A DNA stretch of 64,000 nucleotides from assembly GCA_951812535.1 (NCBI GenBank), contig CATOSK010000007.1:310001-374000 (forward strand), written 5' to 3'. Shown one piece after another: positions 8,155-16,656 of the stretch; the stretch's first letter is position 1; each line of letters begins with the position of its first letter. The notes under the pieces were generated by a model. It was not told the DNA's origin and made no database searches. It saw nothing but the letters and a program-made list of their open reading frames with translations. This DNA is from an uncultured Dehalococcoidia bacterium (GTDB lineage: Bacteria > Chloroflexota > Dehalococcoidia > Lucifugimonadales > UBA3495). The position numbers and the translations under genes are program-made.

Positions 8155-8865
8155 TCAGCCGCGGCGACGGCGGCGGCGCTGGGGAGTTCCCGGGTAGACC
8201 TTCTCCCGCAGGACCCATTCGAGACGCGCTCCGAGGGAGACGATTTCCTCGGGGCGCAGCAGTTCCAGGAGTTCCTGCAGGCGAGGGGTGGGGGTGGGCA
8301 TCTGGTAGGCGAACTGGCGGAGGGATGAGAGGTGCTGCTCGGGGATGGGCTCGCCGCAAAAGTCCCAGATGCAGGTGCGAATCTTGGTGTCGGCGTGGAA
8401 GGTAAGGCCCTGGTCAATGCCCCAGAGCTTGCCGTCGTTTCCCATGATTATGTGTCCGGCCTTGCGGTCGGTGTTGTTGGCGACGAGGTCGTAGCAGGCG
8501 ATCATCCGCAGGACATCGTGGTGGGCCTCGTCGAGGGTGTAGTAGTTCTCGCGGGGGTTGTGCTCGATGAAGTGCTGGACCGATCCGATGCCGTAGGGGC
8601 CGTCGCGGATGATGGTGAGGGGGATGAAGTCCCACCCGAGGATTTCGCTGAGCAGGTAGGCGGCGTATTCCCGCTTGTAGAGAGTGCCGGAGGGGAAGTC
8701 CCAGAGGGGCACCTCGCCGTCGCGGGGCTTGTAGATGGCGAACCCTTCCCGCTCTCCGAGACGGATCCGGGAGAGGAAGGTGTAGTTGGAGCCATCCGGA
8801 GTGAGTTCGCAGGAGAGGAACTCGCCCTGGGAGAGGAATTCGTGAGTGGACTGGTCGAAGCTCAC
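8155..8865 (-). CDS. SCO1664 family protein (PI3/4-kinase-like fold)
   Basis: These 236 residues match the SCO1664 family, which resembles phosphatidylinositol 3/4-kinase-type catalytic cores. Visible are the nucleotide-contact lysine region EGFAIYKPRDGEVPLWDFP, the catalytic-loop-like MIACYDLVANNTDRKAGH and the metal-site-like GKLWGIDQGLTFH. The biological substrate is unknown. It follows a DUF3090 gene on the same strand, an association also seen in actinobacteria. Its 3' end is only 18 bp from the insertion sequence target site, but the coding region is intact. Confidence 0.85.
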   Translation of the reverse strand: MSFDQSTHEFLSQGEFLSCELTPDGSNYTFLSRIRLGEREGFAIYKPRDGEVPLWDFPSGTLYKREYAAYLLSEILGWDFIPLTIIRDGPYGIGSVQHFIEHNPRENYYTLDEAHHDVLRMIACYDLVANNTDRKAGHIIMGNDGKLWGIDQGLTFHADTKIRTCIWDFCGEPIPEQHLSSLRQFAYQMPTPTPRLQELLELLRPEEIVSLGARLEWVLREKVYPGTPQRRRRRRG

Positions 8866-8923
8866 CGATGGACGCTCGGCATGAGAAGGTCAACCGGGGC
8901 CTGGCCGCCCGATGGAGGGACGG

Positions 8924-9463
8924 CTAGCCGCTTTCCAGGACGGCGTGTCCGTTGGCCCGGGGGCAGACGTGCCCGTCGGGGTTGATGGGCATTCCGCAGA
9001 GGAAGCAGGGAGGGCGTCCGGCGGCGCAGATGCGGAGGGCTTCCTGGTAGAGCTTGTCGGCCTGGTCGGGGGACATCCAGAACCCCACTGAAGACCCTTC
9101 CTGATCTTCCTCGCCGGCTTCGGCGTCTCCGCCCTCATAGGCTTCCAGGTTGAAGGAGTTGGCGGCTACGTCGTACTTGAGGATCATACGTTGAGCCTTG
9201 AATTCCACCGATTCCTCGCCGCCTTCCCAAGCCGGTTCGCTAGGGCGGCTCTCTTTCTGGCGGTCCTCGTCGGAGAGGGTACGGATGGCTTCCTGAAGGT
9301 GGACGCCCAACTGATAGAGCTGCTCCTTCTCCAGCCAGATGTAAGACTTGGCTTCGCCGGAAGCGGTAACCAGCCGGAAAGTGCGCTTTCCAGGTTCTCC
9401 GAAGGTCTCGGCTTCGATGCTGGACACTGGTCCCAAGGAGTATTTGACGCGGGGCTGCTCCAT
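8924..9463 (-). CDS. DUF3090 family protein
   Basis: From the ATG at 9463 the protein has 179 residues (the frame is open to 9499, but the family starts near MEQPRVKYSLGP). The N-terminal half has the ETFGEPGKRTFRLVTASG strand region and WLEKEQLYQLGVHL helix. The C-terminus carries the diagnostic zinc-ribbon-like PPCFLCGMPINPDGHVCPR with three cysteines and a histidine. It lies immediately upstream of the SCO1664 gene. The role is unknown; the pair may act together, as the genes co-occur in other phyla. A stem-loop motif (9569-9600) sits 105 bp before the start. Confidence 0.85.
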   Translation of the reverse strand: MEQPRVKYSLGPVSSIEAETFGEPGKRTFRLVTASGEAKSYIWLEKEQLYQLGVHLQEAIRTLSDEDRQKESRPSEPAWEGGEESVEFKAQRMILKYDVAANSFNLEAYEGGDAEAGEEDQEGSSVGFWMSPDQADKLYQEALRICAAGRPPCFLCGMPINPDGHVCPRANGHAVLESG

Positions 9464-9568
9464 GCGCCCTATGATAGCCGGGGCGGCAAGGGCTGGCAAG
9501 TGATGAGCCGGGATGGGGACGACAAATTCCTAACGGCAAAGGAGTCTCTTGCAAGAACCCTCTCCTCC

Positions 9569-9600
9569 GGGCCTAAATCAGGTTGCTTGTCCAAGGGCCC
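9569..9600 (-). promoter_or_regulatory. Diverged copy of the GACAAG-NN-ACC stem-loop
   Basis: On the minus strand GGGCCC-TTG-GACAAGCAACC-TGATTTA-GGCCC forms a GC stem with a loop of about 21 nt. The loop matches the conserved loop found at 18012-18031, 26455-26474 and 34977-34996, here with CA in place of TT. It lies 105 bp upstream of the DUF3090 start in the sense direction. The remainder of the gap 9464-9810 is AT-rich near 9690-9740 and holds no gene. Confidence 0.45.
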
Positions 9601-9810
9601 TGACCGGCGGGGCTGATGCGGTTCTTGGCTAACGGAGGCACCGCATCATCCCGTATCTGTCATTCTTGGGGCTGAAAGGCTGTGTTACGTAGATAATATT
9701 CGTTACTTTACCACTTTATTGACAATCAAAGGGCGTTATGTTAGCGTCTTACGCCACAGACATAGAGAACGGCTTAGACAGTACGTTTACAGCATCAAAG
9801 AGGCGTAATT

Positions 9811-11646
9811 ATGGCTGTTTACATTCATTCAAACCTGATGAAGCTGACTATCCTGATAATTGCTCTCTCCATGACCGCTGCTCTTGCGGTGGGATGCGGG
9901 TCGTCCGCGCCGGCGGAGAACACGAGCGGCGCGACGGACGCGGGGGCAGCAGCCCCGGCTGCCCAACAAGGCGCGCCCCAAGCGGCGGAACCGGCGGGAA
10001 GTGCGGCCGCTACGGGAAGCAAGGCCCCGGTCAAGGCGCCGGCACCTCCGGCCGGGGCGATGGCGCCGGCACCGACAGCCAAACCGGCGCCCGCGGCGAT
10101 GACCGGGGAAGTAAAGGTGAGTTCCGGCACGGTGGTCATCATGAACGCGGTGTGGGGCAACGAAATATTCGATCCCAGGGATGGCGTAGGGGAAGTATTA
10201 AATTACGGCCGTCCCATGCACGCGTATTGGACCAACGGCAACGAAGAGTTGGAACTCATTCCAGGTGTGGCCAGCGACTGGGAAATCTCCCCGGACGGGT
10301 TGACCTGGACCATGACTATCAGAGAAGGAGTCAAGTTCCACAACGGAGATGAACTGACCGTCGACGACGCGTACTTTACCCTGGTAGATGTCTATGGTCC
10401 TGATGCGGAACTCCACGCTCTAAGCCCGGGTAAAGTCGTCATGTCCCGCCTCACGGACACGATCGAACAGGGTTCTGATACCGTGAGCATTACGTTCAAA
10501 CAAGCCCAAGCGAACTTCACCTTCCTGATGTCCCAGGGAGGGATAAACACCACTGGTGCGTTGTTGCCGAAGAATTACTTTGAAGAGGTTGGACGGGACC
10601 AATACAACATAGAACCGGTGGGCGCCGGGCCGTTCGCGGTCACCGAGTTCAGGCGAAGCGAACAGATCGAGATGGAGCGTTTCGACGATTACTATTACCA
10701 CCCCGGGAACGGTTTTCCAGAAGACCGCAGGGGCCGGGTGGCGGCCCTGGATATGCGCCTGGTTCCCGAAGCGGCCACGCGAGTAGCGGCCCTCCGAGCA
10801 GGCGATGCGGACATCATTGAAGCCAATGTGGCCGTTAGAAAGCAGGTGGAAGATGCGGGCGGGAGAATAATATTCGGCCGTGAAGCCACCTACGTCTGGA
10901 TAATCCTGCAAGGATGCCAAAACGAAGACCTCCCGTGCAACAAGCGCGACGTCCGCTTCGCGTTAGACTACGCCATCGACAAAGAGGCGATCATGTATGG
11001 GCTCTACTCGGAGGAAGGTGCATGTGTGTGCGGGTATAACTACGCATCGCCCAGCACCCTGGGTTACAGCCCCGACATTGATCCTCTTCCCTACGATCCA
11101 GAGGAAGCCAGAGAGCTACTGGCCAGGGCCGGATACCCCAATGGGGAGGGATTCGGCACTCTCAATATGTACACGTGGGTGGCGGGGGACCTGCCGTTCA
11201 TGCCGGAGCTGGCGCAGCTGGTTGCGGACCAATGGAAGCAGAACCTGGGAATCGATGCAGTAGTGGAAGTCGGCGATGCGGCCACTATCAGAAATCGCTG
11301 GTTTGCCAAAGAACTATACGGCGGCGTATTGATTCGACCCAATGAGACGAAGTTCGACGCCGCAAGTTCCCTTACTGGTTATTACGGAGACTTCGAGGGC
11401 AGGATCCACTTTGGAGCATTGAGGCAAGACTTGAAGGATGCTGTCGACAACGCCAAGGCAGAAATAAACCCTGACAAGCGTCAGGAAGCCTATAACGACA
11501 TGTACAAGCTATTGTGGGACGCCCACTACGAACCCAGTCTAGGACATGTCCACTTGCCCTGGGGCGTAAGCGGGCGGGTAGCCACCTGGGACCCATGGCC
11601 AGTCACACCTTACTTGAGCTCCTTCTATACGATAACTCTCAAGTAG
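9811..11646 (+). CDS. ABC transporter substrate-binding lipoprotein, family 5
   Basis: This is 611 residues. The lipoprotein signal ends in LAVGC (lipidated Cys29); residues 30-105 are an Ala/Pro-rich flexible linker; the rest is a SBP_bac_5 domain (DppA/OppA/NikA type) with the signature VASDWEISPDGLTWTMTIRE and VKFHNGDELTVDDAYFTL. It delivers peptides, nickel or other small solutes to the two permeases that follow. The start at 9811 has AAAGAGG 7 bp upstream; an internal ATG at 9838 lacks one. No ATPase genes follow, so energising subunits must lie elsewhere. A TTGACA at 9719-9724 is a possible -35 box with no convincing -10. Confidence 0.92.
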   Translation: MAVYIHSNLMKLTILIIALSMTAALAVGCGSSAPAENTSGATDAGAAAPAAQQGAPQAAEPAGSAAATGSKAPVKAPAPPAGAMAPAPTAKPAPAAMTGEVKVSSGTVVIMNAVWGNEIFDPRDGVGEVLNYGRPMHAYWTNGNEELELIPGVASDWEISPDGLTWTMTIREGVKFHNGDELTVDDAYFTLVDVYGPDAELHALSPGKVVMSRLTDTIEQGSDTVSITFKQAQANFTFLMSQGGINTTGALLPKNYFEEVGRDQYNIEPVGAGPFAVTEFRRSEQIEMERFDDYYYHPGNGFPEDRRGRVAALDMRLVPEAATRVAALRAGDADIIEANVAVRKQVEDAGGRIIFGREATYVWIILQGCQNEDLPCNKRDVRFALDYAIDKEAIMYGLYSEEGACVCGYNYASPSTLGYSPDIDPLPYDPEEARELLARAGYPNGEGFGTLNMYTWVAGDLPFMPELAQLVADQWKQNLGIDAVVEVGDAATIRNRWFAKELYGGVLIRPNETKFDAASSLTGYYGDFEGRIHFGALRQDLKDAVDNAKAEINPDKRQEAYNDMYKLLWDAHYEPSLGHVHLPWGVSGRVATWDPWPVTPYLSSFYTITLK

Positions 11647-11652
11647 GCAACC

Positions 11653-12573
11653 ATGCAGCGCTACATCCTTTCACGACTAGTCCAGGGGTTTTTCACCCTC
11701 TGGGTACTCAGCTTCATAGTTTTCATCAGCGCCCACTTAACGGGTGATCCGGCGTTGGTGCTGCTGGCGCCCGAAGCGGCCTCCGAGGAAGACTATGCTG
11801 CTATGAAGAAGAAGCTCGGGCTGGACAAGTCCAAGCCCGAGCAGTACCTGATCTTCATGAAGAATGCGATCAGGCTGGACTTCGGGCTATCCACCAAGGA
11901 CTTCCGCCCGGCCCGGGATATCTTGCTGGAACGCCTGCCGGCGACGATCCAACTGTCAGCCGCCGGAATGGGACTAGCGATTGTCCTGGGGATACCGCTG
12001 GGCATCTTGTCGGCGGTGAGGCGGAACTCGATATTCGACTACCTGGCGAAGTTCTTTGCAGTCATTGGCATGGCCGCTCCCCAATTCTGGGTGGCGATTA
12101 TGCTCATCCTGTTCTTCGGGGCATATCTGAAGGTGCTTCCGACGTATGGCCGGGGCGGTCTGGACCACTTCATCCTGCCCGCGTTCGTTCTGTCATGGTC
12201 GATCATGGCGGGGATGGTGAGGTTGGGGCGGTCCAGCATGCTGGAGATACTGGACAGCGAGTTCGTAAAGTTCGCCCGCATCAAGGGCCTCCGGGAGCAC
12301 CTAGTCCTCTGGAAGCACGCATTGCGGAACGCATTGATCCCGCTGCTGACCTTCAGCGGCATCAGCCTGGCGGGGCTCCTGAACGGGTCGGTGGTGGTGG
12401 AAGTGGTCTTCGCATGGCCAGGGGTGGGCCGGCTGCTGCTGGAGGGGGTGGTCCAGCGGAACTTCCCCATCGTCCAGGCGGCGGTGCTGGTTTCGGCGCT
12501 TTTCTACATAATCGCGGCCTTAATCGTGGATATCCTCTACGCCTACGTGGACCCCCGAATCCGATACGACTAG
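11653..12573 (+). CDS. ABC transporter permease, DppB type
   Basis: This 306-residue protein starts 6 bp after the binding-protein gene. It has six membrane segments and the N-terminal FILSRL-type start (MQRYILSRLVQGFFTLW) typical of DppB/OppB. The ATPase-contact loop reads EFVKFARIKGLREHLVLWKHALRNALIPLL. Together with the next gene it forms the membrane channel of the dipeptide/nickel-type importer. Confidence 0.93.
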   Translation: MQRYILSRLVQGFFTLWVLSFIVFISAHLTGDPALVLLAPEAASEEDYAAMKKKLGLDKSKPEQYLIFMKNAIRLDFGLSTKDFRPARDILLERLPATIQLSAAGMGLAIVLGIPLGILSAVRRNSIFDYLAKFFAVIGMAAPQFWVAIMLILFFGAYLKVLPTYGRGGLDHFILPAFVLSWSIMAGMVRLGRSSMLEILDSEFVKFARIKGLREHLVLWKHALRNALIPLLTFSGISLAGLLNGSVVVEVVFAWPGVGRLLLEGVVQRNFPIVQAAVLVSALFYIIAALIVDILYAYVDPRIRYD

Positions 12574-12592
12574 AGAGCAACGGAGCGAAGGT

Positions 12593-13477
12593 TTGGCAGC
12601 GACGGAAGTCCTGATTCCAACCCCGCCCGGGCGGGCGACGCGGTGGCGGCGGCAGATCCGGGAGTATCGGTTGCCCTGGCTTCCCATTCTCGTTTTCGCG
12701 GTGATGCTGGTGGCGGCGATATTCGCGCCCTGGCTTGCTCCTCACGAGACGGACAAGTTGAGCATTGTCAACAAGAACATTCCTCCCGCAGAGACATCGG
12801 AACACCTGCTGGGCACCGACACCCTGGGCCGGGACATCCTGAGCCGGATGATATTCGGGGCGCGGACCACCGTGCTCATAAGCCTGGCGGCCCTGCTGAC
12901 CGGGGGAGTGGTAGGCACCGTGCTGGGGCTGGTTTCCGGCTATATCGGCGGTTGGACCGACACGATCATCATGCGGATCACCGACGCCGCCCTTGGTTTC
13001 CCCACCATCCTGGTGGCCCTGGTGATTGCGGTGATTCTTGGGAAGGGCACCGAAGTCATCATCCTGGCGGTGGCGCTGACAGTGTGGGCGAGGTTCGCCC
13101 GGATGATTCGCGGCGATGTGCTGGCAATAAAAGTGTTGGACTTCGTAACCGTGGCCAAGATCAGCGGAGTGAGCACGCCTGTATTGATCTGGCGGCACAT
13201 ATTCCCGAACGTGGTCAACACGTTGATGGTCATTACCAGCCTGCTGGTGGGGCAGGTCATATTGCTGGAGGCCGCGCTGAGCTTTCTTGGGTTGGGACTG
13301 GCGCCGGGGGCCCCGTCATGGGGCATCATGGTATCCGAGGGCAAGGACGTAATCCTGGATGTGTGGTGGCTGTCCCTGTTCCCCGGCGTGGCGATTACCA
13401 TCGTGGTGCTGGCCTTCAACTTCTTCGGAGACTGGATCCGGGACTACCTGGACCCCAAGCTGCGCCACGCCCAGTAG
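12593..13477 (+). CDS. ABC transporter permease, DppC type
   Basis: The start is a TTG at 12593 preceded by GGAGCGAAGG, giving 294 residues. It has the OppC N-terminal segment, GTDTLGRDILSRMIFGART, which is characteristic of DppC/OppC, and the coupling loop VTVAKISGVSTPVLIWRHI. It completes the permease dimer with the upstream gene. The operon ends here; the next gene is convergent (comM, minus strand). Confidence 0.93.
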   Translation: MAATEVLIPTPPGRATRWRRQIREYRLPWLPILVFAVMLVAAIFAPWLAPHETDKLSIVNKNIPPAETSEHLLGTDTLGRDILSRMIFGARTTVLISLAALLTGGVVGTVLGLVSGYIGGWTDTIIMRITDAALGFPTILVALVIAVILGKGTEVIILAVALTVWARFARMIRGDVLAIKVLDFVTVAKISGVSTPVLIWRHIFPNVVNTLMVITSLLVGQVILLEAALSFLGLGLAPGAPSWGIMVSEGKDVILDVWWLSLFPGVAITIVVLAFNFFGDWIRDYLDPKLRHAQ

Positions 13478-13546
13478 CCTGTACTACACCAGGCCCTGTT
13501 GGGCTGTCTCCTCGATTTAGCCGTTTGGACCGCATTCATGTGGGCG

Positions 13547-15070
13547 TCACGACACGCCGCGGGAGCGGTACTGGAGGGCCTCGGCCAGGTGGGCGACGGC
13601 GACGCTTTCCTCTCCGGCCATGTCTGCGATGGTGCGGGACACCTTCAGGATGCGGTGGAAGGCGCGGGCCGAGAGGCCGAGCTGGCGGGTGGCGGACTGG
13701 AGCAGGTCCCGGGCGGCGGATTCCAGGCGGCAGTGCTCCCAGATCTGGGCCGGCCCCATTTCCGAGTTGCACCAGAAGCCGGTTGTCTCAAAGCGGTCCC
13801 GCTGGATGTCCCGGACCTGCTCGACCCGCTCCCGAACCGTGCCGGAGTCCTCGGCCCAATCCTCGCTGACCAGCTTTTCGTATTCCACCGGGGGCACTTC
13901 CACGAAGATGTCGAAGCGGTCCATCAGGGGGCCGCTGATGCGCCTCTGGTAGCGGGCCACGGCGGAGGGACCGCAGGTACATTCATGCTTGGGGTGGGTG
14001 TAGTAGCCGCAGGGGCAGGGATTCTGGGCGGCCACCAGCATGAAACTGGCAGGATAGGTGACGCTGCCGGTGACCCGGCTGATGGTCACCACCTTGTCCT
14101 CCAGGGGCTGGCGCAGGGACTCGAGGGCGTTGTGGTTGAACTCGGGAAGCTCGTCGAGGAACAGAACTCCCCGATGGCTCATGGTTATCTCGCCGGGGCG
14201 GAGGGTTCGACCGCCGCCGACCAATCCGGCGTTGGAGATGGTGTAGTGGGGCGACCGGAAGGGACGCTCTGAAATCAACGGCGACTCGGAAGGCAAGGCG
14301 CCGTCGATGCTGTAAATCTTGGTGACGTCCAGGGACTCCCCGGGGCTCATGCGGGGAAGGATGGACGGCAGGGCGCGGGCGAGCATGGTCTTGCCGCTGC
14401 CGGGCGGGCCATTGAAGAGAAGGTTGTGGAATCCGGCAGCGGCCACCTCCAGGGCGCGCTTGGCGTGCTCCTGTCCCTTGACGTGGGCCAAGTCGGGCCC
14501 GTTGCGGGTCTCGCCCTTGACCACGGCGTTGGCCATGCTGCCGATGGCCGGCGCGATGGGCAGCTCTCCCCGCAGGTGCGCCACGAGGGCGGCGAGGGTG
14601 GGGACCGGGTAGACGCGAATGCCGTCTACGAGGGCGGCCTCCTGGGCGTCGACAAAGGGCACGTAGACGGCGGAGAATCCCTGGTCGCGGGCAACGGACA
14701 CCATGGGCAGAATACCGTTAGTGTGGCGCAGGCTGCCGTCCATAGATAATTCGCCAAGGAATATGGAAGGCTCGGAGGGCAGGTCGATGGTCCCGGTGCT
14801 GAGCAGGATGGCGGCGGCGATGGGAAGGTCGTAGGCCGGTCCAGCCTTCTTCAGGTCGGCGGGGGCAAGGTTGGCCGCGATGCGCCGCATGGGGAATTCG
14901 CAGCCGCTGTTGCGAAGGGCGGCACGTACCCGCTCCCTGGATTCCTGGACGGCGGCATCGGGCAGCCCGACGACGTGGAACTTGGGCAGACCCGGGGAGA
15001 CATCCACCTCGACCTGGACGACGTATCCCTCGAGTCCGACGACGGCACAGCTTTGCGCGACTGCCAACAT
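13547..15070 (-). CDS. comM: YifB/ComM family Mg-chelatase-like AAA+ ATPase
   Basis: This is 507 residues, the full family length. An N-terminal Lon-protease-like fold domain (VVGLPDAAVQESRERVRAAL) is followed by a Mg-chelatase AAA+ core with Walker A GPPGSGKT (221-228) and Walker B VLFLDELPEF, a cysteine-rich NPCPCGYYTHPKHECTCG insert, the GPLMDRFDI sensor region, and the C-terminal chelatase helix domain. In Gram-negative bacteria ComM is a branch-migration helicase aiding natural transformation; that role here is inferred from family membership. Confidence 0.95.
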   Translation of the reverse strand: MLAVAQSCAVVGLEGYVVQVEVDVSPGLPKFHVVGLPDAAVQESRERVRAALRNSGCEFPMRRIAANLAPADLKKAGPAYDLPIAAAILLSTGTIDLPSEPSIFLGELSMDGSLRHTNGILPMVSVARDQGFSAVYVPFVDAQEAALVDGIRVYPVPTLAALVAHLRGELPIAPAIGSMANAVVKGETRNGPDLAHVKGQEHAKRALEVAAAGFHNLLFNGPPGSGKTMLARALPSILPRMSPGESLDVTKIYSIDGALPSESPLISERPFRSPHYTISNAGLVGGGRTLRPGEITMSHRGVLFLDELPEFNHNALESLRQPLEDKVVTISRVTGSVTYPASFMLVAAQNPCPCGYYTHPKHECTCGPSAVARYQRRISGPLMDRFDIFVEVPPVEYEKLVSEDWAEDSGTVRERVEQVRDIQRDRFETTGFWCNSEMGPAQIWEHCRLESAARDLLQSATRQLGLSARAFHRILKVSRTIADMAGEESVAVAHLAEALQYRSRGVS

Positions 15071-15146
15071 TTGACATCCTCCCCCATTGCGTTTGGAACA
15101 TTAGTTCCTTTCCGCTGGGACTATATAGGAGAGGAAGGCCGGCGCG

Positions 15147-15968
15147 CTACGGGCAACTGACAGTAAACTGGGACAGGTCGTTGGCGACGGAGACGGGACC
15201 GTCGTAGATGGAGCGGGCCTCGTCGATGAGGGGCTGCTGGTCCAGGTGGAAGGGGGAATCGAGGTGGGTCATTATCAGGCGGTGGGCGCCCGCTTCGGCG
15301 GCGATTTGGGCGGCCTCGGCGGCGGTGGTATGGCCCCGGCTGCGAGTGCTTTCCCGGTCGGCGTTGGTGCTGAGGGCTTCGTGAATGAGGACGTCGGCTC
15401 CCTGGGCGGCCTCGGCAACGCGGGGGCAAAAGCGGGTGTCGCCGGAAAAAACGAGGGTGATTCCAGAGGCAACGACAGCCCAACCCATTGCTCCCGGGAT
15501 ATGGTCAACGGGGAATGCCCAGGCCTCCACGCCGGGGCTGACGGTCACCCGCTGGGAGTCTTCGACCGGGGTCCAGCGGACGACGGGTTTGCCCTGCGCG
15601 GTGTCCACTCCGTCCTGGTCGATGGAGTGGGTGACGCTGGTGGCGCGAAAGAGGGCTTCCAGCTTCCGGAGGGTGGGCTCGGAGGAGTAGACCTGGAGAG
15701 GGTCAGCGTCGGCGTTGGCCATGGTGCGGATGCCCTGGAGGTCGGGGATCCCTCCCATGTGGTCGCCGTGCTGGTGGGAGAGGAGGACGTGGTGGAAGTC
15801 CCCGGCGAAAAGTCCGAGCCGAGCGCCGTTCCGCACGACGGAGTTCCCCGAGGACGCGTCAAGGAGGAGGCGGGTGCCGTCGGGACAGTCGAGGCAGATG
15901 GCCGTGTGGCTGCGGTAGATGCAGTTTCCAGCGCCAGTGCCGAGGAAGGTGATGCGCATTTCGGGCAT
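15147..15968 (-). CDS. MBL-fold metal-dependent hydrolase, RNase Z-like
   Basis: The protein has 273 residues. The opening MRITFLGTGAGNCIYR and the metal motif SHQHGDHMGG (H65, H67, D69, H70) are typical of the RNase Z/PhnP-like branch of metallo-beta-lactamase proteins. Further ligands appear in FPVDHIPGAMG, VFSGDTRFCP and the late RLIMTHLDSP. It probably hydrolyses a phosphodiester; tRNA 3' processing is possible but the exosite arm of true RNase Z is not evident. It is on the same strand as comM and 76 bp upstream of it. Confidence 0.85.
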   Translation of the reverse strand: MPEMRITFLGTGAGNCIYRSHTAICLDCPDGTRLLLDASSGNSVVRNGARLGLFAGDFHHVLLSHQHGDHMGGIPDLQGIRTMANADADPLQVYSSEPTLRKLEALFRATSVTHSIDQDGVDTAQGKPVVRWTPVEDSQRVTVSPGVEAWAFPVDHIPGAMGWAVVASGITLVFSGDTRFCPRVAEAAQGADVLIHEALSTNADRESTRSRGHTTAAEAAQIAAEAGAHRLIMTHLDSPFHLDQQPLIDEARSIYDGPVSVANDLSQFTVSCP

Positions 15969-16008
15969 GGGGAACTCCAGGAGACCTAAAGGGAACCGGA
16001 GGGGAGGA

Positions 16009-16656
16009 TCATCCTTGCCGGCCTGTTTCCCAGGCGGCCAGCTGGTTTTCCAGGCGTCGCTGGCGAAGGGAGATGGTGAGGTCGCCGCGGGTGCGTTCCA
16101 GCACGCCGCGCATGGCGTCGGTGCTGCGGCGGAGGCCGCTGGTGACGGCTTCGGGGAAGTCGACGGTGACCAACATCCCGTAGATTTCGTCCATCACGAG
16201 CATCAAGTCTTCGCAGGGGTCCACGGCGTCACGGCGGAGGGCGTCAAGGATGTAGCGGCGCAGCTCGCCGATGACCTCGGCGATGCCGTTCAGGTAGTCG
16301 GCGGCATCCACGTTCAATTCCCCGGGGCTGGGCACAGGCTTCCCGGAAATGACGGCGAGGGTCACGTTGGCCTCGGTGAACTCCTTCCGGGCGTCGGCCA
16401 GGAACCCGGCGTAGTAGATTTCGGGGTTGTCCCGCTTGATGGAACCGGTGTCCGCAAGACGCTGGGCGGCCTGGTCGATGAGGCCCTGGGCATCATCATA
16501 CTGGTCCCGGTGGACGGCGCGGATGGCGTTGGCGGACAGGCGGATGACCTCCCGGGAGACCGACAGCGCCTGCTCCCTGGCCCGGTGCCTTTCGGATAGA
16601 TGTTCGATGCAGTTGGCTACTATGCCGGAGAAATCCGGGTTGGACTGGGAAGGCAC
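16009..16656 (-). CDS. Translin family protein
   Basis: These 215 residues are almost all helical and match bacterial/archaeal translin (COG2178), which is often misnamed haloacid dehalogenase. Supporting segments are ERHRAREQALSVSREVIRLS near the N-terminus and the acidic DAVDPCEDLMLVMDEIYGML helix where translin/TRAX proteins carry catalytic acidic residues. Translins bind and may cleave RNA or ssDNA. The GTG start is inside TAGTG, the stop of thiE, so it is translationally coupled to thiE. Confidence 0.8.
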   Translation of the reverse strand: MPSQSNPDFSGIVANCIEHLSERHRAREQALSVSREVIRLSANAIRAVHRDQYDDAQGLIDQAAQRLADTGSIKRDNPEIYYAGFLADARKEFTEANVTLAVISGKPVPSPGELNVDAADYLNGIAEVIGELRRYILDALRRDAVDPCEDLMLVMDEIYGMLVTVDFPEAVTSGLRRSTDAMRGVLERTRGDLTISLRQRRLENQLAAWETGRQG

